The notes beneath the pieces are model-generated. The model was not told where the DNA came from. It ran no database searches and saw only the letters and a list, made by a program, of their open reading frames with translations. Positions 10,443 to 19,651 of a stretch of 64,000 nucleotides of DNA are shown one piece after another. The stretch lies in NCBI RefSeq assembly GCF_004337985.1, contig NC_043743.1, positions 488,228 through 552,227 of the forward strand, read 5' to 3'. Position numbers and translations under genes: made by a program. The DNA comes from Pyricularia pennisetigena. Lineage: Eukaryota > Ascomycota > Sordariomycetes > Magnaporthales > Pyriculariaceae. Position 1 is the stretch's first letter. Each line of letters opens with the position of its first letter.

Positions 10443-12034
10443 TCAGCCAGTAGCTTTGGCTAGCAAGCGCCCCGATCTCCTCCGGCCCTCTTCAATGGCG
10501 GGATCAGCCCGTAATGGTTGGCCCGCCTCCACGGCTCCGGCCTCGACTTTGGACGCAGAATTTTTGATAGATTTTTTGGGCACACCATCTCCCGAATCGT
10601 ACGAATCCTGCTTCCTTTTCCTGGCTTTAGGCTTGGGTGTGGTGGACTCGATTTCCTCTTCCTGGCCGCCACCACCCTCCATCTTGACCTGGGTCGTACT
10701 GAGTTTCTTGCTGCTACCACCCTTCTCCTTCTTCCCCGCCTTCTTCTCCACCGCCACCACCAGGGGTTCCTCCTTGATGCCCGACGCCACCCCGCCCGTC
10801 TTCTTCTGCAGATCGGGTGCGTAGCAGCTCGTCCGCCCGCCGACCGTCAGGAACGCGAGCCTCTCCCCTCCGGGGAGGCGGGCCTGCTCGCCGGACCTGG
10901 AGGCCGCGCCCTTGCCCCAGCGGTGGTTGAACAGCCAGCTGTCGGGGAACAGGTCCGAGTCTGCGAGCTTGTCGCAGGCCAAGACGCAGACGTTGCGGAT
11001 CGCCGCGTGCAGCCTTGCGACCTGCTCATCCGAGAACTCGTGGCTCAGCTGCTCGGGGTGCAGGCGGGCCTGGAACAGCACCTCGTCCGCCACCCAGTTG
11101 CCCACGCCCGAGACGACGGTCTGGTCGAGCAGCAGCGCCTTGACGGGGACGCGGCGCGAGCGCATCTTGGCGAGCAGGTAGGCCGGCGTGAAGACTTCGG
11201 CGTCCACCACGGGGTCCGGCCCGTTCTCCACCAGCGGGCTGTGCTTCCTGATGGCGTCCCCCGGGCAGTCGATCAGCCGCACGCGGCCGAAGCGGCGGGG
11301 GTCTGTAAAGGCCGCTTCGGTGCCGTCTTGGGCCTCGAGGTGGAACCGCCAGTACTTGGGCGGCCACAGGTCTGCCTCGGCTGGGTTTTGCTTCTTGTAG
11401 TAGTTTGTGTAGGCGGTGCGAGCGCCGCGGATGTGTACCCAGCCTTGTTTTGCGTTTGGCGATGGTAGGATTGCTTGTTAGTAGGGGACGTATGGGTATG
11501 ATGTGTGCTCTTTTTTTTTCCTGCAAAAAAACTCACCCGTCATGCCGAGGTGCATCACCAAATGCGGCGCCTTGTCCATGACGAACCTATGGATTGTTTT
11601 GTCAGCCGGGATCCTGGCCGAATTGGGCTGGAAGAGAATATGAAATAAAGAAAATACTTACCAAAAATATTTCCCTTGAGTCCCGACAGAAACTACCTTT
11701 ACAAAGGCATCAAGAAACCTCGGTCAACAATGCGTGCCCATGGTTACCTCATTCGCGGACAAGAAGGAAAAGAAAAAGAAAAAAAGCACCTTTCTATTCT
11801 TGAGAGCAGCAATCACCGCGTCACCGGTCGTCCCGGCTTTTCCAAAAACGTTGGCATCATCCTGTGCGGAAGCCTTGATGATTTTCTTGCTGACGAGGTG
11901 CTGGCGCAGAAAATGCGCGACTCTGGCGACTGCGTCATGTTTCGTATCAGCATTGAAAATCGCAAAAGTTAGACGCTGCCGTAATAGGCTTTCTGCATGG
12001 AGATAATAGACCTGCCTTCAGCGATTTCTGGCAT
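10443..12034 (-). CDS. Fpg/Nei-family DNA glycosylase (MutM-like)
   Basis: Bifunctional DNA glycosylase/AP lyase for oxidised bases. Five exons are inferred: 12034-12016, 11929-11790, 11696-11662, 11586-11537 and 11443-10443; 414 residues. The N-terminus MPEIAEVARVAHFLRQHL places the catalytic proline at residue 2 and glutamate at 3. Conserved blocks follow: DDANVFGKAGT, VVSVGTQGKYFW, HLVMHLGMTGW, WPPKYWRFHLEA, FTDPRRFGRVRL, and the helix-two-turn-helix VVSGVGNWVADEVLFQA. The canonical C-terminal zinc finger is missing; a zincless segment (LTVGGRTSCYAPDLQKKTG) and a long Lys-rich tail replace it, as in other fungal and plant members. Intron 1 (12015-11930) begins GC rather than GT. The start codon lies only 159 bp from the stop of the next minus-strand gene. 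Confidence 0.9.
11930..12015 (-). other. Probable GC-AG intron in the MutM-like gene
   Basis: The exon ends GAAG and the intron opens GCAGGTC, closing with GCAG. This junction gives the conserved MPEIAEVARVAHFLR. A GT donor four bases downstream with a later AG would keep the frame but give MPEIAEGRVAHFLR, one residue short of the family pattern. Confidence 0.65.
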
Positions 12035-12193
12035 TTTTTATGTATTCATCAAACAAGGCGTGTCTAGGACTGACATAAACGGCTTGTTCAAAGTGTGATG
12101 ATTCACTACTGTTATTGCTTTTACAAGGATATTAGAGAATGACACCCCAGACACACACGTGACACCCGGCTCGGCACCGCTACTCTAAGGCAT

Positions 12194-13909
12194 CTACATA
12201 GCAGTACAACTAGCCTCAGACAATCCCTCTTTGTTGACTGTTTGATCCTCCGCTGCCTTTCTATCCTTTTCCATTTTATCATACTTACTGCTATTTTCAC
12301 TTTCGAGTTCAGGACCGTCGATTGCTAAGCCTTCAGCTGCTTTCCTCCCCGCTTGCTCCCTATTCTCCTCCTCTTCCTTATATTTCTCCTCTCTTCTTTT
12401 CTTGAGCCATGCTTCCTTTCTTTGCTTCTTCCTTTCCTCTTTACGTTCCAATTTTTCCCGTTCCATCTCGGTCATAGGAAGATTAATTGTTGAATCTTTA
12501 CCTATTTTCCCCTCCTGTTCCTGCTTCCCGGCCTCCTCTTTTGTTGTCTTGTTCATCTGCTTACATCTTTGCTTTTTCTTCAGTCTCACTTCGGTCACAG
12601 AAAGGTTAAGTCTTGCATCCTCGGCGAGGTTTCCCTCATTTTTCTGTTTCTCTGTTTCTTCTTTTCTTTTTCTCTTCTCGTCCTTCTTTTTTCTCTTCTT
12701 TTCCTTTTTCCTCTCAGCCTTCTCAGCCTTGAGAAGAGCCGCAGTCATATCCGGGCATGGCTGACGAGATACTGGAAAATCTTCCTGGTCCGGTTTGGTT
12801 GTATGGGGTTCAGTTTCAACGGCTGCTTTGACGCTTCCTTCATTGCTGATCTTTCCTGCAACCTTAATTTCTGGGGTCTTTCCTTTCTGAAGTGAAGAAA
12901 CCTCCCTGAGCAACATTTCAAGCTTCAGTTTGGCTCGTTGTAACTCGAGTTCATCGGCTGCGAGGACAAGGCGCAAGGCGATGCGTATGGGTTTGATCTT
13001 CTCTTTGTTTCCCAGCCATACAATGATGTCATTCTCTGCTACCGTCTTCTGTTCAACCCGAGGGCATTCAGTAGACGCCGCCAGTCTTGTTGTCGCAACC
13101 ACTTGCTGCGGGTGTTGTTGCATGTTTGTTGGCATCGGCGGCGTTACGTTTGCCGCACCTTGGAGGTTGCTCCCTTCTCCTTCTTGTGTCATGTTGGTGG
13201 CCACTCCAGACAAGGCAAAATTGTTCACGCTGCTAGAAACTTGGTGTCGGATTTTGTCCAAGCAAGCTCTAGCTTTCTTTGAAGGACTGGGGACTCTCCA
13301 GTTCCATCTGCCCCGGCCCTGGCTGTCTAAAATTGCCTTCATAGCCTTCTGTCCGTCAATCGGCCACAAAGCATAGAAGAACTCCTCAGCTTGGGGCACT
13401 GTCGGATGGACGATCAGCATCTCCCCCACGGCACTATTTCCAAGCTGACCTTTGACGATTGGCTCTTCGATGCCGCGAAAGTTTGTGTATGGAGACGGGT
13501 TGAAGCGGTCTCCGTTCTCATCAGGGGGTAATGCCAGCACAACGATTTTATCGCCCATAGATATGTACCACGCAAATAGAGCACAAGCCCCCTTGATGTA
13601 GTTGGTCCTTTTTTTACCGACCCCTTTCTTTCCATAAGATGGATTGCTCTCGGTCATCAAAGAACCCATCGCTGTAGTCAGAGTCTGCAGTCCGTTCTTG
13701 TCCGCCCATTTCTGAGCTACCTGGCGAAAGTTCTCGTTACCGTTCCAGAGAACTTGCTTGTTGGGGCGCCACACGCGGTTAAACTGTTGACAGATGATGT
13801 GTGTCTCGCCAAAGGTGAGGAAGCTCGAAACGAACACGAGGATTTGATCCGGAATATCCATCACGAGGGTGTTACGGTTCGAAAACACATAGCGAGGAGG
13901 GTAGAACAT
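12194..13909 (-). CDS. Lineage-specific protein, F-box-like start and Lys/Glu-rich tail
   Basis: I do not recognise this 571-residue protein. An uninterrupted frame starts at ATG 13909; a second Met (MDIPDQILVFVSSFLTF) at about residue 17 could be the real start. That segment has the spacing of a degenerate F-box, which is only suggestive. Residues about 20-220 form a globular-looking region containing NGLQTLTTAMGSLM, YIKGACALFAWYISMGDK and EEPIVKGQLGNSAVG, all echoed in a broken copy next door. A Gln/Pro/Thr linker follows, then a leucine-rich helical segment (about 300-345) and a highly charged Lys/Glu coiled-coil tail with imperfect repeats of about 41 residues or more. Codon use is less GC3-biased than in neighbouring housekeeping genes. 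It may belong to a fungal multicopy family; function unknown. Confidence 0.7.
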   Translation of the reverse strand: MFYPPRYVFSNRNTLVMDIPDQILVFVSSFLTFGETHIICQQFNRVWRPNKQVLWNGNENFRQVAQKWADKNGLQTLTTAMGSLMTESNPSYGKKGVGKKRTNYIKGACALFAWYISMGDKIVVLALPPDENGDRFNPSPYTNFRGIEEPIVKGQLGNSAVGEMLIVHPTVPQAEEFFYALWPIDGQKAMKAILDSQGRGRWNWRVPSPSKKARACLDKIRHQVSSSVNNFALSGVATNMTQEGEGSNLQGAANVTPPMPTNMQQHPQQVVATTRLAASTECPRVEQKTVAENDIIVWLGNKEKIKPIRIALRLVLAADELELQRAKLKLEMLLREVSSLQKGKTPEIKVAGKISNEGSVKAAVETEPHTTKPDQEDFPVSRQPCPDMTAALLKAEKAERKKEKKRKKKDEKRKRKEETEKQKNEGNLAEDARLNLSVTEVRLKKKQRCKQMNKTTKEEAGKQEQEGKIGKDSTINLPMTEMEREKLERKEERKKQRKEAWLKKRREEKYKEEEENREQAGRKAAEGLAIDGPELESENSSKYDKMEKDRKAAEDQTVNKEGLSEASCTAM

Positions 13910-14189
13910 ACAAGACTTTGCTCTCCTTTACTGCCGGGGGCGCGCCAGATATGATATTAATATCCGTCACAAAGTGATGGGGTTCACATGCCTTATTCTC
14001 CCCTCGTACCAAGCTGAACCGCGTTCTTCATAATAAGCGCAGACCTCCTTTGGGAAAATTGAGAGGGGTAAAGGACAAAAATCGGCTTGATATGGAACTT
14101 TGTTACGCCCTGCGACTTGTTAGGTACTTCGCTGTCTGAATTTAGGCCCTTTGGCAGCAAATGCTCAAATAGCACTGCGGCAAGCTACA

Positions 14190-15069
14190 GTAGTTGAATC
14201 TTGACAATACTAAATGGTCGTGAGCTTCAAAGACGCCGATATCATCCAAGGCCTGCTGGTTCAATCCTGTCTTGGCGAAGACTTTCGCCGGACCCCAAGG
14301 TCCACTATGTTGGGAGCTCAAGCTTTGCTCCAGTGCCCGTTGCGTTGCGGCCTTTTGGGGCTGGTATATTTTTACCTTCATTTCATGAATCCGTATCCTC
14401 AACTTTTGGATAATTGCCTTTCGAATCCGGTCTTTTCGAACCTTGAGCGTGTGTGCCTCTTTGTCTAGCCAGTTTTTCTTCTGTCATTTCCGTTTGTGCC
14501 CGCTTCTAGATCTGCTTCGCAGCCCTAATCGCAGCAGTCGAGTTCGGGTTGACTTTTCTCCAGCGAGCCGGAGCGGCCAGCTCCTTGCCGAAACGTGCCT
14601 GCCACTTGCTCGTAATAACAATAGGCCGTAGTTGATATCCTACCATCTCTGCAACCTGCACAATGGGGTGCGCAAGGATTATGCGCCCTGTTGCCTTGTT
14701 GCCGAACTTGCCCTACACGATTGGTTTTTCGATGAGCTGAAAATTTGTACAACCCGAAGGGTGAAAACAGTCAGGCGGAGCAGGCGAACGGACAACGACC
14801 GTTTCGCCCATGAACATAACGTATGCAAAGAGCACTGATGCGTCTTTAATATACCTGCTCCAGGCCTTGCTAGATTCGGTTGCATAAAGACAGAGGGGAT
14901 TCTTATCAATCAAGGGACCCATGGCTGTGGTCAGTGTTTGTAGTCCATGTTTCATGTGCAAAGCTTTCTGCAGATTTGCAGTGCAGGCCCGTCTATAGTA
15001 GCTGCTATTGGGAATCCATATATTCTTGAATTGACCCTGAACGTCAACTAACTCCTTTCGGGCCATCAA
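14190..15069 (-). pseudogene. Decayed tandem copy of the 12.2-13.9 kb gene
   Basis: On the same strand and about 1 kb from the intact gene, this stretch encodes matching blocks in the same order: VQGQFKNIWIPN (intact ICQQFNRVWRPN), HGLQTLTTAMGPLI, YIKDASVLFAYVMFMGE, TNFQLIEKPIV, then a stop TAG at 14715-14713 exactly where the intact copy has Lys. Homology continues past the stop (GKFGNKATGRIILAHPIV against GQLGNSAVGEMLIVHPTV) and on to a second in-frame stop following AAKQI. A frame-shifted segment resembling the intact helical region lies near 14330-14430. The Lys/Glu tail is not seen. The 5' boundary and 3' boundary are approximate. It is a pseudogene by two nonsense codons and at least one frameshift. 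Confidence 0.75.
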
Positions 15070-15785
15070 CTGTAATGTGGAGGTTGGGTAGCTGCAGTTG
15101 ACGCCATGCTGTTGGGGAAGAAAAGCTTCTTTGCGTTATGTTGTAGGAATCAAAGAATCAATGTTTAGAGGTGCTGGTCAATTCGAATAGCGAGGGATCT
15201 TTCCGACTTTGTGAAGTACAGTATAGAGGGCAGAGAAAGACTATGGGTACTGCGTTTCTAGCAGAAAACAAGATGGCCATTGGGCTCAATCGCCTCCGCA
15301 CACACTCTGTGTCAGACGATTTATGCTTTGCCAAGTATTACGAGAGTAGCTGCCGCGGTTCCCCGGTACATGGTAGCTGTGGCAAAAATATCGCGAGGGC
15401 AGCCAAGATTCTGTTAGATTCATTCCTATGTTGGTTGGGTTTGACAAGAAAGTTGACATATCATGGAATGGAACTGTGGGGGCAGCAAAAGAGGCATCAG
15501 CACGCACAGTGTTTTGATTTGCAACACGTGATATGATACTGTGACAGCTACCCCACTCAAGCTCCCCACTAAAAACTTGGAGATCAAAGTTGAATTCTCC
15601 TCTTCGCGAAAATTTGTTTGGACTCGTCTTTCTTCAACCACCAAAGTCCTGCGAAGTTTTCATACAAACTTTGAGATGGACATTGGCACAGCCGCGCCTG
15701 GCCTTGAAATCAATATGTGAGTACACTCTCTTCTTCACTTTTACGATCCCTTCTTCCTGATGACAACCGCAAAACCGCAAACAAA

Positions 15786-16178
15786 CTAGAGTCTTTGACC
15801 ATACGGAATGAAACTTCTATTTGTCACGTCAGTCTGAAAGAAGCATCGCGCTCTGCCATTTGTCTTGACATTGGTTGATGAGTACGGAACGTGTGCTAAT
15901 ATTTCTCAGATTTTCATACCAGAGCCGCATATAGTAATGCTACCGTAGCCATGTTCAAATGACACCAACACTACAGCTCCAGGGTACGTTTCCTTTCCTG
16001 ATACTCGCTTCCCATCATGTGATGAACATTTTTTTGCTTCGGCAAAGTTGGAATTACCGACTGAGACGCATGTCGCTGAAGAAGCAAACTGGCTGTTTCT
16101 GATTTTACAAATTTCTTCATATTTGTATGCAACATGGAGGTTTACTCGGGATGCTAACAAATTGTGCAGAATTTTCAC
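15786..16178 (-). pseudogene. Possible remnant of a small Cys-containing gene
   Basis: One minus-strand frame is open for 131 codons except for a single TGA at 15908-15906. It reads like protein on both sides: SSATCVSVGNSNFAEAKKC and YPGAVVLVSFEHGYGSITIC before the stop, then AHVPYSSTNVKTNGRARCFF and TDVTNRSFIPYGQRL before a terminal TAG. Cysteines, Ser/Gly/Asn richness and short length would suit a small secreted protein, but no signal peptide is visible and the 5' end is unclear: the first codon is GTG, with TGA in frame at 16199-16197. No family recognised. Splice-like signals on the opposite strand across the same bases compete with this reading. Confidence 0.3.
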
Positions 16179-16287
16179 GTTTCTGGAGCTGGCGCTTCAT
16201 TGTAGAGTATGCATCCTCAACAACCTCCCGAACCCGTCGAATCCTTGCATGATGTAACGGCACTGGGCTCCGATATCAAATGAGCAG

Positions 16288-16665
16288 ACATGCCACTTCT
16301 GCGACAGGCCTAGAAAACCTCGTCCACTGAACAACACTCACACATTCAAAATTCTCACCGTCAAAAGGGAATACCCTCATACTGACTGCGTGGCCTACAG
16401 CTGTAGAAGCTTTAACGGCATGAGTAACCCTCATCCTAAATCGTAAGTCGACTGTTGGCCTTTCATTTACCCTGGATTTCCTGATGATTCTAGATGACGA
16501 GTCTTATTCGGGTTTCCGATGCAGACAACAAAATTTACTACCATTCATGCCTTACCTGACAATCCTCTTTTGCCTCGAATGCAATATCAGTCATGGCTAT
16601 GATGCAAGGCTAACATGACTATCAGTTCCAGGAATCCAGACCACAGCATAACTCTGCTAGCATAG
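16288..16665 (+). other. Possible spliced 3' exons of a small Cys-rich gene
   Basis: An open segment containing TCHFCDRPRKPRPLNN and TDCVAYSCRSFNGM ends at a GTAAGT donor (16443). A GGCTAAC branch point at 16608-16614 and an acceptor ending 16631 allow in-frame joining to a short exon (NPDHSITLLA) ending in TAG at 16663-16665. The upstream exons cannot be assembled: the frame meets TAA at 16255-16257, although further branch-point and acceptor pairs occur at 15893-15909 and 16153-16169. Either a decayed gene or chance. Confidence 0.22.
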
Positions 16666-17587
16666 TATTACTCTATGGTAAGTTCACATAGGCGTTCTTT
16701 CTGCTCGAGGTTCTCTTTTATGATGATTTGACAAACCAAATTAAGACAAGCATATGTCTGAGCTTTTGCAAAGATGAGACTGTCATTCCTGATTTGAGAA
16801 CCTCGGTGCGCCTCTTTTGTTTTGTGCGCATGGAAAAAGTGCTGACTTAAACCACAAGTTTGAAATTGTAGGTTTTTTTCGTATTTGACCAGCAAGCTGC
16901 GACCTGCGCAGCGTAGAATCATTACCTTGGTAGGTGCTTACCCTCACTGCAACACATCACAATCCCTTGCCCACTTTACATGATGATTTAAATTTTATCA
17001 CGACGGTCTACATAGCCAATGGCTTTGATGAGACTGCCCTTGACAAGGCACGAATCTGATATAAAATCCCCACTCATCCATCTTGTTACCCCTCGGCTTG
17101 GGATAGCACTTATGCTAACGACGTGGGATTTTAGGCTTTCACACTCTTTGGTGACATGTGGCCAATCTGTAGACTCCGGTAGGTCAGTCATGTTATTCGA
17201 ATGTTTGCTACTGAGTTGTCTTGGTGCAGTTGTAAAGTCACCAGAACTTGGATCGGCCTGATGATAGCTAGTTGATATACTCGAATGCACCGATTGATTG
17301 CGCATAATTGACCTTGTCCAAATTCATGTGAAAAAGTAAATTGGGCCTGTCGGGTTCGGTGGCTGTAAGTGCAGTAAGGCTGAACTAAAGGAGTTCCCAA
17401 TAATGTCTTGGCTGAGACTACTCGAAATTAGAACGTAGTATAACTGGAGCCTGTCTTCGTGCGGCTGAAAGCTTGAACCACCCCTCACCCCTTTTCATTT
17501 GGAGCCCGTTTTTAGGATTTGAACGGTTCAGCCATTGATTTTGCTCGATACCACTCCAGCTTGTAAGTCAACTTGACTTGGGGCAGG

Positions 17588-19348
17588 ATGTCAGACAGCT
17601 CCAGTTACAGCGCTACAGACATCATCACCTTTATAGGTGTGCCCCTGGCAGTACTAGGGGTGCTCCCCATTCTTTACAACACATTTGTCACGTTGGTGGC
17701 ATTGTCCAAGATCAAGCGGATACTGAGTTCGTCACGGCTCACGGCACTCACCAGGAGCGATGTGGTAAACCGCGTCATCGAGATTGAACTGCCCAGATAC
17801 GCAGTAACTCCCTGGGACAGGTTCCAAGACCGCACAAAATACTGGCGACTGTCGCGCACCCCCAGCGCCATCCCCGGCGGCTCCTGGACGACCTTCAACT
17901 GGAGGACCAACGTCATAGGGCTCAAGGTGCAGCGGCTCGAATATGCGGACCAACTCAGGCAGCCCCAGGTAGAGGTCGCGTTCGACGAGCTCGTGTGCTA
18001 CCTGCTCGACCTGGGCGCCGTGCCGGACCCCCATGGCTGGAAGCTGCTGCGGACGACGGGGCTGTGGACGCCGGTGGGGTGTGCGTTGATGAAGAGCCCG
18101 GACGGCAGGGACAAAGCGCTTAGAATCGCGCCGCTGGACGACTCGGATGGCATGCTGTCGCTGTCGGTCGCGTGGGACGAACGCTGGACTACGAGGAACC
18201 ATTCCAATCTGCCGCCTTACTGGGTCGAGCTCCCGCCCTGGCCGCAACGGCAGAGAAAGAAGCATGCAGACGACGCAGGGAGTGATGGCAACTCCGAAGA
18301 GGCTGAAAAACCCTACTCCGACACGCCCCAAACCGGTTCAGAAAAAGACATGACCTCCTCAGTGCGCGAATACGCCCCTTTTCACGACCACCAGCCCATC
18401 ACCTGCCAAATCACAGGCGATGGCCTCGTATCAGCACTAACGCACGACACCACCACCGATGACGCGAACGAACCCCACAGCCTCCCGATCGACCACCTCC
18501 GGACCTCCACCTCGCCAACCCACGGCAGCGCAGGGGACTGGTTCGCCAGCGCCGCGACGGCCTTCGGCACCACGTCCCAGACCGTGCTGTGGAGCTACCG
18601 CACCCCGCCCGCGATCCGGCGCTTCGCCCGCCGCGACACGGTCCCCTGCGGCGTGCTGGTGCTGCTGGGCCTGGTGGACGACGCCGAGACCCCGGCCTGG
18701 GCGACGGCGTCCGTGTCGGCCGAGGAGCGCCAGCGCGCAGAGGACCTGGACGCCATGATGCGGCGCGGCCGCGAGCAGCGCGCCGCCCTGGCCGCCGAGG
18801 CCGCCATGCCGTCGGCGCAGCGCGAGGCGGCGGCCAGGGAGCGCGTGAGGCGCGAGGCCGAGCAGAGGATGATGGAGCTGCGGGAGCGGCAGCGCGGGCA
18901 TGCCGAGAGGCGCGAGGCTCGGCTCGTCGAGGCGCTGGCGAGCCCGCGGTGGGCCGCCGAGAGGGTCGCGGCGTTGTGTTTGCGGTGGCTTGTGAGGGAG
19001 GATGGGGAGGATGAGTACAGGATCGAGTGTGGGGACGAGGAGGAGGAAGGTGGAGAGGCCAAGGGCCGTTGCGTCAAGGAGGCTGTGGGCAGGCTGCTGT
19101 GGCGCATGGTGAGGGACCGCGGGCTGGCGGGCAGGGTGTGCGGCCTGCTGGACTTGTGGATGGCCTGGGCCGACAACGGCGGCATGCGCAAGTCGGACTT
19201 TCGGGCGCTCGAGGAGGACAGGGTCACGTTTGCGCTGGCGGCGCTCGTCGTGGCGCTCATTGCAGACACGGAGGCAGCGGCCGAGGGGACGGTGTCGATG
19301 GATCTGCAGGAGTGTATCAGGATGTGGGCCAAGGTTAGGCTGGGTTGA
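17588..19348 (+). CDS. Conserved fungal hypothetical protein with N-terminal membrane segment
   Basis: Single-exon gene of 586 residues; function unknown. ATG at 17588 is chosen (MSDSSSYS); an in-frame TTG upstream is ignored. A hydrophobic segment at about residues 11-40 (TDIITFIGVPLAVLGVLPIL) suggests a membrane anchor. The region 45-205 is the best-structured part, with VEVAFDELVCYLLDLGAVPD and PYWVELPPWP. After a polar linker, a second conserved-looking stretch (LWSYRTPPAIRRFARRDTVP) precedes a long Arg/Glu/Ala-rich helical region at about 380-465, probably coiled coil. The C-terminus is helical and ends near CIRMWAKVRLG. GC content is very high in the second half. The domain layout resembles uncharacterised proteins common in Pezizomycotina; I cannot name a pathway. 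Confidence 0.8.
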   Translation: MSDSSSYSATDIITFIGVPLAVLGVLPILYNTFVTLVALSKIKRILSSSRLTALTRSDVVNRVIEIELPRYAVTPWDRFQDRTKYWRLSRTPSAIPGGSWTTFNWRTNVIGLKVQRLEYADQLRQPQVEVAFDELVCYLLDLGAVPDPHGWKLLRTTGLWTPVGCALMKSPDGRDKALRIAPLDDSDGMLSLSVAWDERWTTRNHSNLPPYWVELPPWPQRQRKKHADDAGSDGNSEEAEKPYSDTPQTGSEKDMTSSVREYAPFHDHQPITCQITGDGLVSALTHDTTTDDANEPHSLPIDHLRTSTSPTHGSAGDWFASAATAFGTTSQTVLWSYRTPPAIRRFARRDTVPCGVLVLLGLVDDAETPAWATASVSAEERQRAEDLDAMMRRGREQRAALAAEAAMPSAQREAAARERVRREAEQRMMELRERQRGHAERREARLVEALASPRWAAERVAALCLRWLVREDGEDEYRIECGDEEEEGGEAKGRCVKEAVGRLLWRMVRDRGLAGRVCGLLDLWMAWADNGGMRKSDFRALEEDRVTFALAALVVALIADTEAAAEGTVSMDLQECIRMWAKVRLG

Positions 19349-19651
19349 TATGGTTGGTAGTGCTTATGGACAGACTACAACACATTTCCATCACACTAGT
19401 CTTGATTTCGAAAGTCCAAACAGAAAAAAAAGAAGAAAAAAAAAACAGCCTTTACCGCTCCGCATAAATGCGCTATATACGTCTGCGAAAGGGAAACCAG
19501 TGCAGCAAATAAAGCCAAGCCCCAACGCCGGCATTGTGCAACCCTGAAGATGCAACATGGTATCATAGTGATTACAGCCAAGAAAGACCACCAGAATCAA
19601 AAAAAAAATAAGAGAAAGGAAACAAACTGACCCCCAGCCCATCGTCAATCT

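Larger units (their letters stand above)
15070..17587. other. Gene-poor, eroded accessory stretch
   Basis: About 2.5 kb of lower-GC sequence between the broken paralogue and the next solid gene. Apart from the two weak remnants reported separately, it contains only short frames, for example 16668-16922 and 16988-17305 on the minus strand, without recognisable domains. No transposon ends or terminal repeats were noticed. Confidence 0.5.

Noticed and set aside
10518..11468. 316-codon plus-strand frame opposite the MutM-like gene
   Set aside because: It mirrors the GC-rich third positions of the glycosylase exon and has no family motif; the minus-strand reading has all the expected Fpg blocks.
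15885..15908. Removal of the TGA at 15908 by a 24-bp intron (GTATGA to ATTAG)
   Set aside because: Below the minimum intron size and without a branch point; a nonsense mutation is simpler.
16988..17305. 105-codon minus-strand frame
   Set aside because: Looks mildly protein-like but has no start context, domain, splice partners or copy elsewhere in the window; kept only as part of the eroded stretch.
17562..17587. GTAAGT...GGGGCAG as a 5' leader intron before the 586-residue gene
   Set aside because: Only about 25 bp long, too short for a fungal spliceosomal intron.
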